Source: Bacillus amyloliquefaciens DSM 7 = ATCC 23350 (GTDB lineage Bacteria; Bacillota; Bacilli; Bacillales; Bacillaceae). Taken from it: a DNA stretch of 64,000 nucleotides. The stretch covers positions 3,219,001 through 3,283,000 of the forward strand of contig NC_014551.1 of NCBI RefSeq assembly GCF_000196735.1. Direction: 5' to 3'. Made by a program: the position numbers and the translations under genes. A model generated the notes under the pieces. The model worked only from the letters and a program-made list of their open reading frames with translations, searched no databases and was not told the DNA's origin. Within the stretch, counting starts at the first letter, position 1. Every line of letters begins with the position of its first letter. Below are positions 35,198 to 44,229 of this stretch, one piece after another.

Positions 35198-37309
35198 TTA
35201 TTCCGCTTTCACTCTCATGACGCGCATCGCGTTGGCAACGGCGATCAGCGTGACGCCTACATCTGAAAAGACCGCTTCCCACATGGTGGCGAATCCGAAT
35301 GCGCCAAGCAGGAGAAAAATGATTTTTACGCCTAAAGCAAATCCAATATTCTGCCAGACGATCCGGCGTGTGCGGCGTGCAATCCGGATGGCTTCGGCTG
35401 CTTTTGACGGCTGGTCTGTCATCAGGACGACATCGGCCGCTTCGACGGCGGCATCAGAACCGAGAGCCCCCATGGCAGCTCCGATGTCAGCTCTGGCAAG
35501 CACAGGCGTATCGTTAATCCCATCACCGACAAACATCAGTTTTTCATTCGGTGCAAGCGCCGCTTCGAGTTCTTCGACTCGGTCTACTTTGTCTCCCGGC
35601 AGCAGTTCTGTATACACGTCATCAATACCGAGCTCGCGGCCGACCGCTTCACCGGTCTGCTTTGAATCACCCGTCAGCATCACTGTCCGTTTGACGCCGA
35701 GCGCTTTTAAACGGGCAATGGCCTGTTTGGCGTCCTCTTTGATTTCATCGGCGATCACGATCGCCCCCGCATATTGCTGATCAACGGCAACGTAAACGAC
35801 GGTTCCGTTGTTTTCAGCTGTGCCGAAAGCGATTTGTTCTTTTGCCATCAGTTTTTGATTTCCGGCCAAAATCGTTGATCCGCCGGTTTTCACCCGAATG
35901 CCGTGTCCGGGTATTTCTTCATATTCTTCAATCTCCTCAGCCGCGAGCGGTTGATTGTAAGCCTCACGGATGGATGAAGCAATCGGATGATTGGAATGGA
36001 CTTCGGCAAGCGCAGCCGCATGAAGCAGGCTGTCTTGCGTAAATCCTGCCGCCGGTTTGATATCAGTAACGGCGAAATTGCCTTTCGTTAAGGTTCCCGT
36101 TTTATCAAACACGGCGTATGCCACCTGATTGAGCGCTTCTAAATAGTTGCTGCCTTTCACGAGCACCCCTGCTTTAGACGCGGCTCCAATACCGCCGAAA
36201 AACCCGAGCGGAATGGAGACGACGAGTGCGCACGGACAAGAAATCACAAGGAAAATCAGCGCCCGGTACACCCAGTCGGACAGCGCGGCTGACGGCACGA
36301 AAAGCGGCGGTAAAAAGGCGAGAAGCACCGCGACAATGACAACGGCCGGTGTATAGTACTTGGCAAACTTCGTAATAAAGTTTTCCGTTTTCGCTTTGCG
36401 TCCGGCCGCATTTTCGACCAGATCCAATATTTTTGATACGGCGGAGTCTTCATATCCTTTAGAGGTTTCAATATGAAGCACGCCGTTCTGGTTCATAAAT
36501 CCGGCCATCACATCTTGGCCCGGCTCCGCTTTTCTCGGCACGGATTCGCCCGTTAAAGCGGATGTATCAACCATCGATGAGCCGCTCAGCACCTTTCCGT
36601 CCAGCGGAATCCGTTCTCCGGGATTCACGACGATGACCTGTCCGACTTTGACCTCCTGCGGCGGAACGGCAGTCATGCCGTTTTCCGTTTTCACATTGGC
36701 GTACTCAGGACGGATGTCCAATAACGCGCTGATCGATTTTCTGGATCGGCTGACGGCCGCCCCCTGAAACAATTCACCGATTTGGTAGAACAGCATGACC
36801 GCGACGCCTTCCGGATACTGATGAATGATAAATGCGCCGATTGTCGCAAGCGCCATCAGAAAATGCTCATCAAATACCTGGCCGCGGACAATATTTTTCC
36901 CCGCTCTGGCTACGATATCGCCGCCGATGATCAAATATGAAGCAAAAAAGAGCAGAAACTCAAGGACGGCGCCTGTGTGCGCGAAGTAAGCGATGACGGC
37001 CAAAACGGCGCCCGCCGCCAATCTCACTAGCATCAGCTGCAGCTTTTTGCGGTATTCATCCTCGCCAGGTTTGTCTTCATGCTTCGAACGGACGGTCACA
37101 TGAGGATCAATGGACTTTACTTTTTTTGCAACTTCATCTTTCATCCATTGCTCATCTTTGCCCCCGGCCGAAACTGTAATGGTGCTTGCCGCAAAATTGA
37201 CAGCACAGCCGTCGATGCCGTCAATGGCTTTTACGCCGTTTTCTATTTTTTTTGCACAGTTGCTGCAATCAAGTCCGTCTAACACAAATTCACCTTTTGC
37301 CGCTTTCAT
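35198..37309 (-). CDS. cadA: P1B-type Cd2+/Zn2+/Co2+-exporting ATPase CadA (YvgW)
   Basis: 703 residues. The N-terminal metal-binding domain holds GLDCSNCAKKIE. The transmembrane metal motif is SCPCALV (CPC), the phosphorylation site DKTGTLTKG, and the hinge GDGINDTPVL, all required for a P1B ATPase; the single HMA domain and sequence around CPC point to the zinc/cadmium subgroup. It pumps divalent cations out of the cell. Monocistronic. In B. subtilis it is repressed by the ArsR-family protein CzrA, and an ArsR-type palindrome lies upstream here. Confidence 0.94.
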   Translation of the reverse strand: MKAAKGEFVLDGLDCSNCAKKIENGVKAIDGIDGCAVNFAASTITVSAGGKDEQWMKDEVAKKVKSIDPHVTVRSKHEDKPGEDEYRKKLQLMLVRLAAGAVLAVIAYFAHTGAVLEFLLFFASYLIIGGDIVARAGKNIVRGQVFDEHFLMALATIGAFIIHQYPEGVAVMLFYQIGELFQGAAVSRSRKSISALLDIRPEYANVKTENGMTAVPPQEVKVGQVIVVNPGERIPLDGKVLSGSSMVDTSALTGESVPRKAEPGQDVMAGFMNQNGVLHIETSKGYEDSAVSKILDLVENAAGRKAKTENFITKFAKYYTPAVVIVAVLLAFLPPLFVPSAALSDWVYRALIFLVISCPCALVVSIPLGFFGGIGAASKAGVLVKGSNYLEALNQVAYAVFDKTGTLTKGNFAVTDIKPAAGFTQDSLLHAAALAEVHSNHPIASSIREAYNQPLAAEEIEEYEEIPGHGIRVKTGGSTILAGNQKLMAKEQIAFGTAENNGTVVYVAVDQQYAGAIVIADEIKEDAKQAIARLKALGVKRTVMLTGDSKQTGEAVGRELGIDDVYTELLPGDKVDRVEELEAALAPNEKLMFVGDGINDTPVLARADIGAAMGALGSDAAVEAADVVLMTDQPSKAAEAIRIARRTRRIVWQNIGFALGVKIIFLLLGAFGFATMWEAVFSDVGVTLIAVANAMRVMRVKAE

Positions 37310-37375
37310 TTTCGACTCACCCTACTTTCCGTAATAGGATTCCCATAATATCAATGCAGCTAAACGAAATTATAT

Positions 37376-37395
37376 ATATGAGCATATGTTCATAT
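37376..37395. promoter_or_regulatory. ArsR-type (CzrA-like) operator of cadA
   Basis: ATATGAGCATATGTTCATAT is a near-perfect palindrome of the form ATATGA-N8-TCATAT, located about 65 bases before cadA, fitting a CzrA site. Confidence 0.75.
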
Positions 37396-37439
37396 AGTTG
37401 TTTTCTATATTATATGCAAGTTTTGAATAAAGTGTCAAT

Positions 37440-37480
37440 AAAAAAGACAAAACCGGCATCAGCCGATTTTGTCTTTTTTC
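37440..37480 (-). terminator. copA terminator
   Basis: AAAGACAAAAcCGGC / GCCGaTTTTGTCTTT stem overlapping the last codons of copA, followed by T on the minus strand. Confidence 0.88.
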
Positions 37481-39888
37481 ACCTTCTGTAAACGCAAAGC
37501 ATTAAGGACGACCGATACCGAGCTGAACGCCATGGCGGCGCCTGCCACCCACGGAGCCAGAAAGCCGGCTGCCGCAATCGGAATGCCTATGGTGTTGTAG
37601 CCCAATGCCCATCCTAAATTCTGCTTGATGTTTCTCATAGTCAGCCTGCTCATGCCGATGGCGTCGGCAATGCCGTTCAGGTCTCCGCGAATCAGCGTAA
37701 TGTCCGCTGCTTCCATTGCGATATCGGTGCCGGTGCCGATGGCCATCCCGATATCGGCCACAGCCAGCGCCGGAGCATCATTGATGCCGTCGCCGACCAT
37801 TGCCACGCGCCGGCCTTCTTTTTGCAGCCGGGAAATCTCCGCTGCCTTTTGTTCGGGAAGCACTTCGGCAATCACGCTGCCGATGCCTGCGGCTTTAGCA
37901 ATGGCTTCCGCCGTCTTTTGGTTGTCACCGGTCATCATGATGACGTCAAGGCCCATATCCTTCAGGCGTTTCACCGCAGCCTGAGATGTTTCTTTGATCG
38001 TATCGGCGACTGCGATAAGCCCCGCCGCTTTGCCGTCTGCCTTAATGAGCATCACCGTTTTTCCTTCCGCCTCCAAGCGGGTCATGTGCGGAAGCAATGC
38101 TTCATGTTCAATGTGTTCCGATTCCATCAGCCGTCTTGATCCGGCAAGAATCGTTTTCCCGTCAGCCTCTGCATAGATTCCGGAACCGATCCGGGCTTGG
38201 AAACGGGTTAGTTTCGGAATGGAAATCCCGCGTTTTTCGGCTCCTGAAACGATGGCTTCTCCAAGCGGGTGCTCCGATCCCGCTTCAGCGGCGGCCGCAA
38301 GCCGCAGGAGCTCCTCTTCGTTCATTCCCGCTGCCGGTACGGCGTCTGTCAGCACCGGTCTGCCGTTTGTCACCGTTCCGGTTTTATCCAGTACGATTGT
38401 CGTCAGACGCTGGGTCTTTTCTAAGTGCTCTCCGCCTTTAAAGAGAATGCCGAATTCAGCTGCGCGGCCGGAGCCCGCCATAATGCTCGTCGGAGTGGCG
38501 AGCCCGAGTGCGCACGGACAGGCAATGACAAGCACGGCGATGAATTTGCCGATCGCTTCAGAAAACTGTCCCGGAGACGCCCATACATACCAAATGAGAA
38601 AAGTCATCACGGCCAATCCCAGCACAATCGGGACGAAAATGCCTGAAATGTGATCCGCGAGCCGCTGAATGGGCGCTTTTGATCCTTGGGCTTCTTCCAC
38701 GATTTTAATAATGTGTGCAAGCGCGGTATCTTTCCCGACATTCACCGCTCTGATTTTGAGAAAGCCATTTGCATTGATCGTCGCCCCAGTGACGGTGCTC
38801 CCCGGAGACTTATCTGCAGGCATGCTTTCTCCCGTAATCATCGATTCATCAATCGCGGAATGGCCTTCAATCACTTCGCCATCGACAGGAACGCGTTCTC
38901 CCGGTTTCACGTATACGATGTCCCCCGTCCGGACCTCGTCAATCGGAATCACCTGTACCTTCCCTTCCCGCTCGACCGCCGCCGTCCTCGCCTGAAGCTT
39001 CATTAACTTTTTAATCGCTTCTGATGAGCGGCCTTTTGCTTTCATCTCTAAAAGCTTTCCAAGCAAAATCAAAGTCAGCAAAATGGCGCTCGTTTCATAA
39101 TAAAGCCCCTCGGCATGGCCGTTTCGCCCGAGAGACGCAATCGTCATGTACAGGCTGTACGCGTAAGCGGCCGTCGTTCCGAGGGCAACGAGAACATCCA
39201 TATTGGCGCTTTTATTTCTAAGCGCCTTGTACGCTCCCGTATAAAAAGGCCAGCCGATGACGAGCTGCACCGGGGTGGCAAGCGCGAATTGCAGCCACGG
39301 ATTCATCAGGATATCCGGCATCCAGATAAAAGAAGTAAAAGAAAAATGGCTGACCATCGACCATAGAAGCGGAAAGGAGAGAACGGCAGAAAATATCAGC
39401 CTGATCAGCTGTTTACGCTGTTCTTTTTCCTTTTGAGATAATCCGCCGTCTTGGCCGTCCGCTTCCTTATCTTCTAATCGATAGCCGAGTTTTGCCACGG
39501 TCTCTTTCAGTTCTTTCGGTGTCACTTCTTTAGGGTTGTATTCAACGGAGACCGTTTCAAGGGCGAAATTCACCGGCGCGCCCACAACGCCCTCTATTTT
39601 GTTCAGGCGCTTTTCAATCCGATTGGCGCAGGCGGCGCACGTCATGCCTTCAATCTGAAAATCGGCTTTTTCCGTCACGACGTGATAGCCGAGTTTTCCA
39701 ATTTTATCCTTTACGGCGCCAGCTTCGATTTTGTCAGGCTGATAGGAAATATTTGAGGTCTCAAGCGCAAGATTGACGGAAGCGTCATTGACGCCGTCCA
39801 TCCGTTTCAGTCCTTTTTCAATTCTTGAAGCGCAGGCGGCGCATGTCATGCCTCCCACTTGAATAGTCATTTCTTTTGGTTCACTCAA
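37459..39888 (-). CDS. copA: P1B-type Cu+-exporting ATPase CopA
   Basis: 809 residues from TTG at 39886-39888, 6-7 bases after AGAGGTG. Two N-terminal copper-binding domains each hold GMTCAAC (about residues 13-18 and 81-86). The membrane motif ACPCALGLATP (CPC), DKTGTVTNG and GDGINDAPAL are intact. It exports cuprous copper received from CopZ. It is the second gene of copZ-copA, with an extra CsoR-type box and a hairpin between the two genes. Confidence 0.95.
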   Translation of the reverse strand: MSEPKEMTIQVGGMTCAACASRIEKGLKRMDGVNDASVNLALETSNISYQPDKIEAGAVKDKIGKLGYHVVTEKADFQIEGMTCAACANRIEKRLNKIEGVVGAPVNFALETVSVEYNPKEVTPKELKETVAKLGYRLEDKEADGQDGGLSQKEKEQRKQLIRLIFSAVLSFPLLWSMVSHFSFTSFIWMPDILMNPWLQFALATPVQLVIGWPFYTGAYKALRNKSANMDVLVALGTTAAYAYSLYMTIASLGRNGHAEGLYYETSAILLTLILLGKLLEMKAKGRSSEAIKKLMKLQARTAAVEREGKVQVIPIDEVRTGDIVYVKPGERVPVDGEVIEGHSAIDESMITGESMPADKSPGSTVTGATINANGFLKIRAVNVGKDTALAHIIKIVEEAQGSKAPIQRLADHISGIFVPIVLGLAVMTFLIWYVWASPGQFSEAIGKFIAVLVIACPCALGLATPTSIMAGSGRAAEFGILFKGGEHLEKTQRLTTIVLDKTGTVTNGRPVLTDAVPAAGMNEEELLRLAAAAEAGSEHPLGEAIVSGAEKRGISIPKLTRFQARIGSGIYAEADGKTILAGSRRLMESEHIEHEALLPHMTRLEAEGKTVMLIKADGKAAGLIAVADTIKETSQAAVKRLKDMGLDVIMMTGDNQKTAEAIAKAAGIGSVIAEVLPEQKAAEISRLQKEGRRVAMVGDGINDAPALAVADIGMAIGTGTDIAMEAADITLIRGDLNGIADAIGMSRLTMRNIKQNLGWALGYNTIGIPIAAAGFLAPWVAGAAMAFSSVSVVLNALRLQKVKKDKIG

Positions 39889-39907
39889 TGCCCTCACCTC
39901 TTCTCAC

Positions 39908-39924
39908 AAACCCCCAGGGGGTAT
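39908..39924. promoter_or_regulatory. CsoR-type box in front of copA
   Basis: AAACCCCCAGGGGGTAT (minus strand ATACCCCCTGGGGGTTT) matches the GC-rich palindrome bound by CsoR. It is in the copZ-copA gap. Confidence 0.65.
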
Positions 39925-39937
39925 CATTTTCATAAAA

Positions 39938-39966
39938 GAAAACCGCGCCCGTTCCCGAAGCGCGAT
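39938..39966 (-). terminator. Hairpin between copZ and copA, possible partial terminator
   Basis: CGCGC / GCGCG with an 11-base loop is followed on the minus strand by GGTTTTCTTTT. It may lower copA relative to copZ. Confidence 0.5.
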
Positions 39967-39971
39967 AAACC

Positions 39972-40178
39972 TTATACGACGTCATAACCTTGATCTTCAA
40001 TCGCGTCTTTTATATCTGATACGGAGACTTTGTTCTCATCAAACGTCACATCCACCTGTCCGGCTTCCAATTTCACCTGAACCTCCGTCACTCCGTTCAG
40101 TTCTCCTACTCCGGTCTCTACTGCTTTGACGCAGTGCTGACAGGACATGCCTTCGACTTGCAGTGTTTTTTGTTCCAT
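39972..40178 (-). CDS. copZ: Copper chaperone CopZ
   Basis: 68 residues from the ATG at 40176-40178, which has GGAGGGA upstream; the longer frame is not needed. The metal site is GMSCQHC (Cys13, Cys16) within one ferredoxin-like HMA domain. It binds cuprous ions in the cytosol and hands them to the CopA N-terminal domains. First gene of the CsoR-controlled operon. Confidence 0.95.
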   Translation of the reverse strand: MEQKTLQVEGMSCQHCVKAVETGVGELNGVTEVQVKLEAGQVDVTFDENKVSVSDIKDAIEDQGYDVV

Positions 40179-40220
40179 GATGATTCCCTCCACGTCTTGT
40201 TTTTTCTTCTTCATGTTACC

Positions 40221-40237
40221 ATACCCCTGTAGGGTAT
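40221..40237. promoter_or_regulatory. CsoR operator of copZA
   Basis: ATACCC-CTGTA-GGGTAT (with a flanking TACC) is the same pseudo-palindrome that CsoR binds upstream of B. subtilis copZ; copper releases the repressor. Confidence 0.9.
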
Positions 40238-40253
40238 TTCAAAACATTTTATT

Positions 40254-40559
40254 TCATGATTTCGCGATTTTTTTCACGACATCCAGCAGCTCGGCAATCG
40301 CCTGCTCCCCGTTTCCGCTCTCAATGGCGCCGGCTACGCAGTGATGGGCGTGATCTTCCAGCAGATGAAACGCGACTTTTTGCATGGCCGCCTGAACGGC
40401 TGAAATCTGCACGAGAATATCCACGCAATATCGTTCGTTTTCCACCATGTTCTGAATGCCCCTGACTTGGCCTTCAATCCGTTTCAGCCGGTTCAGAATC
40501 TGGTCTTTTTCCTTGGCGCTTTTATGATTTAACGATTGATGTTCGGTATGTTTGTCCAT
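40254..40559 (-). CDS. csoR: Copper-sensing repressor CsoR
   Basis: 101 residues, all-helical DUF156 protein. The Cu+ ligands Cys45, His70 and Cys74 occur in ERYCVD and LLEDHAHHC at the positions known for B. subtilis CsoR. RLKRIEGQVRGIQNM is the conserved helix of the family. It represses copZA without copper. It lies directly upstream of copZ on the same strand. Confidence 0.95.
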   Translation of the reverse strand: MDKHTEHQSLNHKSAKEKDQILNRLKRIEGQVRGIQNMVENERYCVDILVQISAVQAAMQKVAFHLLEDHAHHCVAGAIESGNGEQAIAELLDVVKKIAKS

Positions 40560-40646
40560 TTTCCACCTCGTTTTTTTCTTCGTTATCTTTATTATACAGA
40601 CTTGAAAAACCGGTGTAAAAAATTTTCAACACACAAGTTTTACCAG

Positions 40647-40663
40647 TACACCCGCGGGGTATA
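40647..40663. promoter_or_regulatory. Third CsoR-like box, csoR/iolW divergent region
   Basis: TACACCCGCGGGGTATA resembles the other two GC-rich CsoR boxes. It would suit autoregulation of csoR or effects on iolW. Confidence 0.45.
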
Positions 40664-40696
40664 TATTGTTATCACATATCAAGAGGGGGAAGTTCA

Positions 40697-41737
40697 TTGA
40701 AAACGATACAGGTTGGCATATTGGGATATGGTCTGTCGGGGAAAGTCTTTCATGCGCCGCTTTTGGACGTCCTTGATGATTATCAGATCAAAAAAGTCAT
40801 GACCTCCAGAACGGATGAGGTCAAACGTGATCTGCCGGGGGCTGAAGCCGTGCGCAAGATTGAAGACATCACCGGTGACCCTGATATTGATCTCGTCATC
40901 GTTACGACACCGAGCGGAATGCATTATGAATCAGCGATGAAATGTCTCCTTGCGGGGAAACACACCGTCGTGGAAAAGCCGATGACGGCGACTTCAGCAG
41001 AAGCGGAGGAGCTGAGAAGAACGGCTGAAAATAAAGGCGTCTTGCTTAGCGTGTATCACAACCGGCGCTGGGACAATGACTTTTTAACGATTCAAAAGCT
41101 GATTCGGGACGGGGCGCTTCAAGACATTCATACATATCAAGTCAACTACGATCTATACAACCCGGTTGTACAAGAAAGATGGCGCGAAAAAAGCGGACCC
41201 GCCACGGGAACACTGTATGATCTCGGTTCACATATTATTGACCAGACACTCCTGCTTTTCGGAATGCCGGAATCCGTCACCGCACATGTGATGAAACAGC
41301 GGGACAACAGTGAAACGGCCGATTGGTTTCTGGCCGCCCTCCATTACGGCAAGCTTCAGGTTATTCTTCAATCCGGCTCCATGAATGCGGCAAGCGGCCC
41401 GCGCTATCAGATTCACGGACGGAATGCAAGCTTTATCAAATACGGAAAGGACGGACAGGAAGCTGCGCTTTCAGCCGGCCAAAAGCCGATTGACGAGAAC
41501 TGGGGCGCCGATGACCCTGACAGCTTCGGTGAGCTGACAACCGCAGCGGATGAAAAAAGACATACAGAAACAATCCCCTCTGAGAACGGATCTTACCTTA
41601 CGTACTACAAACGGCTGGCAGACAGCATCTTAAACGGAAAACCGCTTCCTGTTACGGCGGAAGAAGGCATCGATGTCATCCGTGTCATTGAAGCGGTGAT
41701 GAAAAGCAGCGAACAAAAACGGACGATTGCCCTTTAA
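40697..41737 (+). CDS. iolW: NADP-dependent scyllo-inositol dehydrogenase IolW (YvaA)
   Basis: 346 residues, Gfo/Idh/MocA family. The Rossmann motif GILGYGLSGKVFHAPLL is at the N terminus, the catalytic lysine is in VVEKPMTATSAEA, and the substrate loop has DLGSHIIDQ. It interconverts scyllo-inositol and scyllo-inosose. TTG start preceded by AGAGGGGGA. The position after csoR is as in B. subtilis (yvaA). Confidence 0.9.
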   Translation: MKTIQVGILGYGLSGKVFHAPLLDVLDDYQIKKVMTSRTDEVKRDLPGAEAVRKIEDITGDPDIDLVIVTTPSGMHYESAMKCLLAGKHTVVEKPMTATSAEAEELRRTAENKGVLLSVYHNRRWDNDFLTIQKLIRDGALQDIHTYQVNYDLYNPVVQERWREKSGPATGTLYDLGSHIIDQTLLLFGMPESVTAHVMKQRDNSETADWFLAALHYGKLQVILQSGSMNAASGPRYQIHGRNASFIKYGKDGQEAALSAGQKPIDENWGADDPDSFGELTTAADEKRHTETIPSENGSYLTYYKRLADSILNGKPLPVTAEEGIDVIRVIEAVMKSSEQKRTIAL

Positions 41738-41739
41738 TA

Positions 41740-41779
41740 TAAAAAACCCCCCAGCCGTATCAGCTGGGAGGTTTTTTTA
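41740..41779. terminator. Bidirectional terminator iolW/azoR2
   Basis: ACCCCCCAGC / GCTGGGAGGT stem with A and T runs between convergent genes. Confidence 0.9.
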
Positions 41780-41781
41780 GA

Positions 41782-42417
41782 TTAGAATGATTTTCCGGCT
41801 TCTTTCGCGCGGGCAATCGCATCTTCTTTAATTTGCTGTGCTTTATTCGGTTCAGCATTATGGCCTTCAACGATTAAACCGTCAAAAGAAGGAACGCCGA
41901 AGAAGTTCATCATGATGCCGATGTAACGGTGGCCCATTTCCATGTCAGCCGCCGGGCCTTCAGAGTAATAGCCTCCGCGCGCCTGAATGTGGAGCGCTTT
42001 TTTGTCTGTCAACAGACCGATCGGGCCTTGTTCTGTATATTTGAATGATTTTCCGGCTACAGCTACAGAATCAAGGTACGCTTTCATAACAGGCGGGAAT
42101 GAGAAGTTCCAAAGCGGTGTAACGAATACGTATTTGTCAGCAGATGCGAATTGATCGCTCAGCTCGTTCAGACGGCCGACTTTCGCTTTTTCATTTTCAG
42201 AAAGCTCTTCAAAACCTGTGCCGGATTGAAGTTTTCCCCAGCCGCTGAATACATCCGCGTCGATATGAGGAATGTTTTCTTTGTAAAGGTCGATATGTAC
42301 AACCTCATCATTCGGGTTTGATTCTTTATAAGAATCGATAAACGCTTTTCCTGTCGCCATGCTGTAAGATGTCTTTTCATCATGAGGATGAGCAGTGATA
42401 TAAAGTACTTTTGCCAT
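41782..42417 (-). CDS. azoR2: FMN-dependent NADH-azoreductase AzoR2 (YvaB)
   Basis: 211 residues from the ATG at 42415-42417 (AAAGGG upstream), the B. subtilis length. Flavodoxin-like fold with [37 protein letters not shown], typical of the quinone/azo reductase family, and ARGGYYSEG for the flavin. It reduces quinones and azo dyes and protects against thiol-reactive electrophiles. An MhqR-like palindrome lies upstream. Confidence 0.93.
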   Translation of the reverse strand: MAKVLYITAHPHDEKTSYSMATGKAFIDSYKESNPNDEVVHIDLYKENIPHIDADVFSGWGKLQSGTGFEELSENEKAKVGRLNELSDQFASADKYVFVTPLWNFSFPPVMKAYLDSVAVAGKSFKYTEQGPIGLLTDKKALHIQARGGYYSEGPAADMEMGHRYIGIMMNFFGVPSFDGLIVEGHNAEPNKAQQIKEDAIARAKEAGKSF

Positions 42418-42535
42418 TGTAAACAGCCCTTTCGTTTTCAGATTACACACATATTTATTATGAAATATGAATGTTTTTTATACTGATCAGTTCTGTAATA
42501 ATTATAGTTACAAAAAAATCTTTTAGCAACAATAA

Positions 42536-42553
42536 TATCTCGAAATCAGTATA
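42536..42553. promoter_or_regulatory. MhqR-like operator of azoR2
   Basis: TATCTCGAAATCAGTATA resembles the imperfect palindrome (tATCTcgaAtTCgAGATa) bound by MhqR in B. subtilis, which controls azoR2 under quinone stress. Confidence 0.55.
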
Positions 42554-42610
42554 TTTTTTTTGAAATGCTTTAATGACGGGGGTTGGAAGCAGCAGAAAAA
42601 GCAGAAACAT

Positions 42611-43939
42611 TTAGTTTCTGCTCAAAATCGGATTTGGTTTGCAGACCGGAATATCCAATCCGAGATTCCCCCGCAGTGTATCCGCCGGATAGCTTTTTCG
42701 GTACAGCCCCTTTTCCTGAAGGATCGGTATGACATGATCCACAAAGGCTTCAAGTGTGCCCGGGATGTCAGATTGAATGATAAAGCCGTCCGCGGCCTCT
42801 GCCTGAAACCATGTTTCAATTAACGACGCCACCCCTTCCGGTGTGCCGATAAAGAGGGTTCGCGGAAACGCGGCTTCGCGCGCCACTTGACGCAGCGTAA
42901 GATTCCGGGCTTTCGCATCTCTTTTGATGCGGTCTGTCGTGCTTTGAAACGCGTTTTTCCCGATGTCGCCCAAATCAGGGAACGGCTCATCCAGCGGAAA
43001 ACGGCTCAGATCATAATCGTCAAAAAATCTGGCCACATATTTAACGGCGTTCTCTATCGGAATCAGCTCGGCGAATTCCTGATATTTCGCTTCCGCTTCT
43101 TCTTGTGAGCCGGCTATAATCGGACTGATTCCCGGAAAGATCCGCAGTTTGGAAGCGTCCCGGCCGTAATCCGCCGCCCGCTTCTTCACATCATCATAAA
43201 AAGCTTTCGTTTCCTCAAGTGAATTGGAGTGCGTAAAGACTGCATCGGCATTCCGCGCGGCAAACGACCGGCCGGTTTCTGAAGACCCCGCTTGGAAAAC
43301 GACCGGCTCTCCCTGTTTGGACCGGCCGATATTCAGCGGGCCCTCCACTTGAAAATACTCGCCTTTGTGATACAGACGATGCAGTTTGTCAGGATCAAAA
43401 AACTGTCCGGTTTCTTTGTTGCGGACGAAGGCATCTTCTTCCCAGGAATTCCACAGACCGCGCACCACGTCCACATGTTCTTGGGCGATGGCGTAACGCC
43501 GGCTGTGGTCGGGAAGGCTTTCCTTGCTGTGATTGCGCGCAGCCCCCGCCTGCGGAGAAGTGACGAGATTCCAGCCCGCCCGGCCGCCGCTGATATGGTC
43601 AAGAGACATGAGCTGTCTTGCGATGGTGAACGGCTCAGTGAACGATGTGGAAAATGTGCCGATTAAACCAAGATGGGTTGTAGAAGCGGCAAGCGCCGAT
43701 AAAATGGTGATCGGCTCAAACCGATTTAAGAAATGCGGGATGGACTTTTCAGAAATGAACAAGCCGTCCGCAATAAAAGCAAAGCTGAACAGCCCTCTTT
43801 CAGCGGTCTGCGCTTTTTGCCTGTAAAACGCCGCATTCGTGCTTGCTGACGGATCGACGTCGGGATGACGCCACCCGTCCGTTGTACCGCCGACACCGTG
43901 AATCATGGCTCCGAATTGAATAAGATCCGTCCGGCTCAT
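42611..43939 (-). CDS. cmoJ: Flavin-dependent monooxygenase CmoJ (YtnJ), NtaA/SnaA family
   Basis: 442 residues, bacterial luciferase-like fold of the two-component FMNH2 type. [19 protein letters not shown] and [37 protein letters not shown] are family blocks. In B. subtilis YtnJ/CmoJ oxidatively dealkylates N-acetyl S-alkyl-cysteines for sulfur salvage. It is the last gene of a nine-gene minus-strand operon and overlaps cmoI by 4 bases. In B. subtilis ribR, hipO/ytnL and ytnM follow; here azoR2 follows. Confidence 0.88.
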   Translation of the reverse strand: MSRTDLIQFGAMIHGVGGTTDGWRHPDVDPSASTNAAFYRQKAQTAERGLFSFAFIADGLFISEKSIPHFLNRFEPITILSALAASTTHLGLIGTFSTSFTEPFTIARQLMSLDHISGGRAGWNLVTSPQAGAARNHSKESLPDHSRRYAIAQEHVDVVRGLWNSWEEDAFVRNKETGQFFDPDKLHRLYHKGEYFQVEGPLNIGRSKQGEPVVFQAGSSETGRSFAARNADAVFTHSNSLEETKAFYDDVKKRAADYGRDASKLRIFPGISPIIAGSQEEAEAKYQEFAELIPIENAVKYVARFFDDYDLSRFPLDEPFPDLGDIGKNAFQSTTDRIKRDAKARNLTLRQVAREAAFPRTLFIGTPEGVASLIETWFQAEAADGFIIQSDIPGTLEAFVDHVIPILQEKGLYRKSYPADTLRGNLGLDIPVCKPNPILSRN

Positions 43940-44229
43940 TTTCTCTCCCCCTTTTTCCCCTCGTAATCGGCAAGCGCCCGTTCTACGTGTTCAATGCCGA
44001 CTTGAGTAACGGCCTGATACACCCGCCTGTCACCGCTGCCGATTTCAACGACGGGGACATGGCGGATGCCGTACTTAGTCTGAAGCACGTCACGCAATTC
44101 ATCCCGCTCCGTCACATCAATTGTTTCGTACGCAATGGCCTTTTCCCGCAAATATCCTTTCACTTCATCGCAATACGCACAGCCCTTTTTGCTCCAAACC
44201 ACTACATTTGCTTCATGACTCATGTTCAT
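43936..44229 (-). CDS. cmoI: Glutaredoxin-like protein CmoI (YtnI)
   Basis: 97 residues, glutaredoxin/NrdH fold with active site GCAYC near residues 16-20 and the RHVPVVEIG cis-Pro loop. It lies between the two flavin monooxygenase genes and overlaps both by 4 bases, so it probably acts with them in S-alkyl-cysteine salvage; its exact reaction is not shown by sequence. Confidence 0.87.
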   Translation of the reverse strand: MNMSHEANVVVWSKKGCAYCDEVKGYLREKAIAYETIDVTERDELRDVLQTKYGIRHVPVVEIGSGDRRVYQAVTQVGIEHVERALADYEGKKGERK

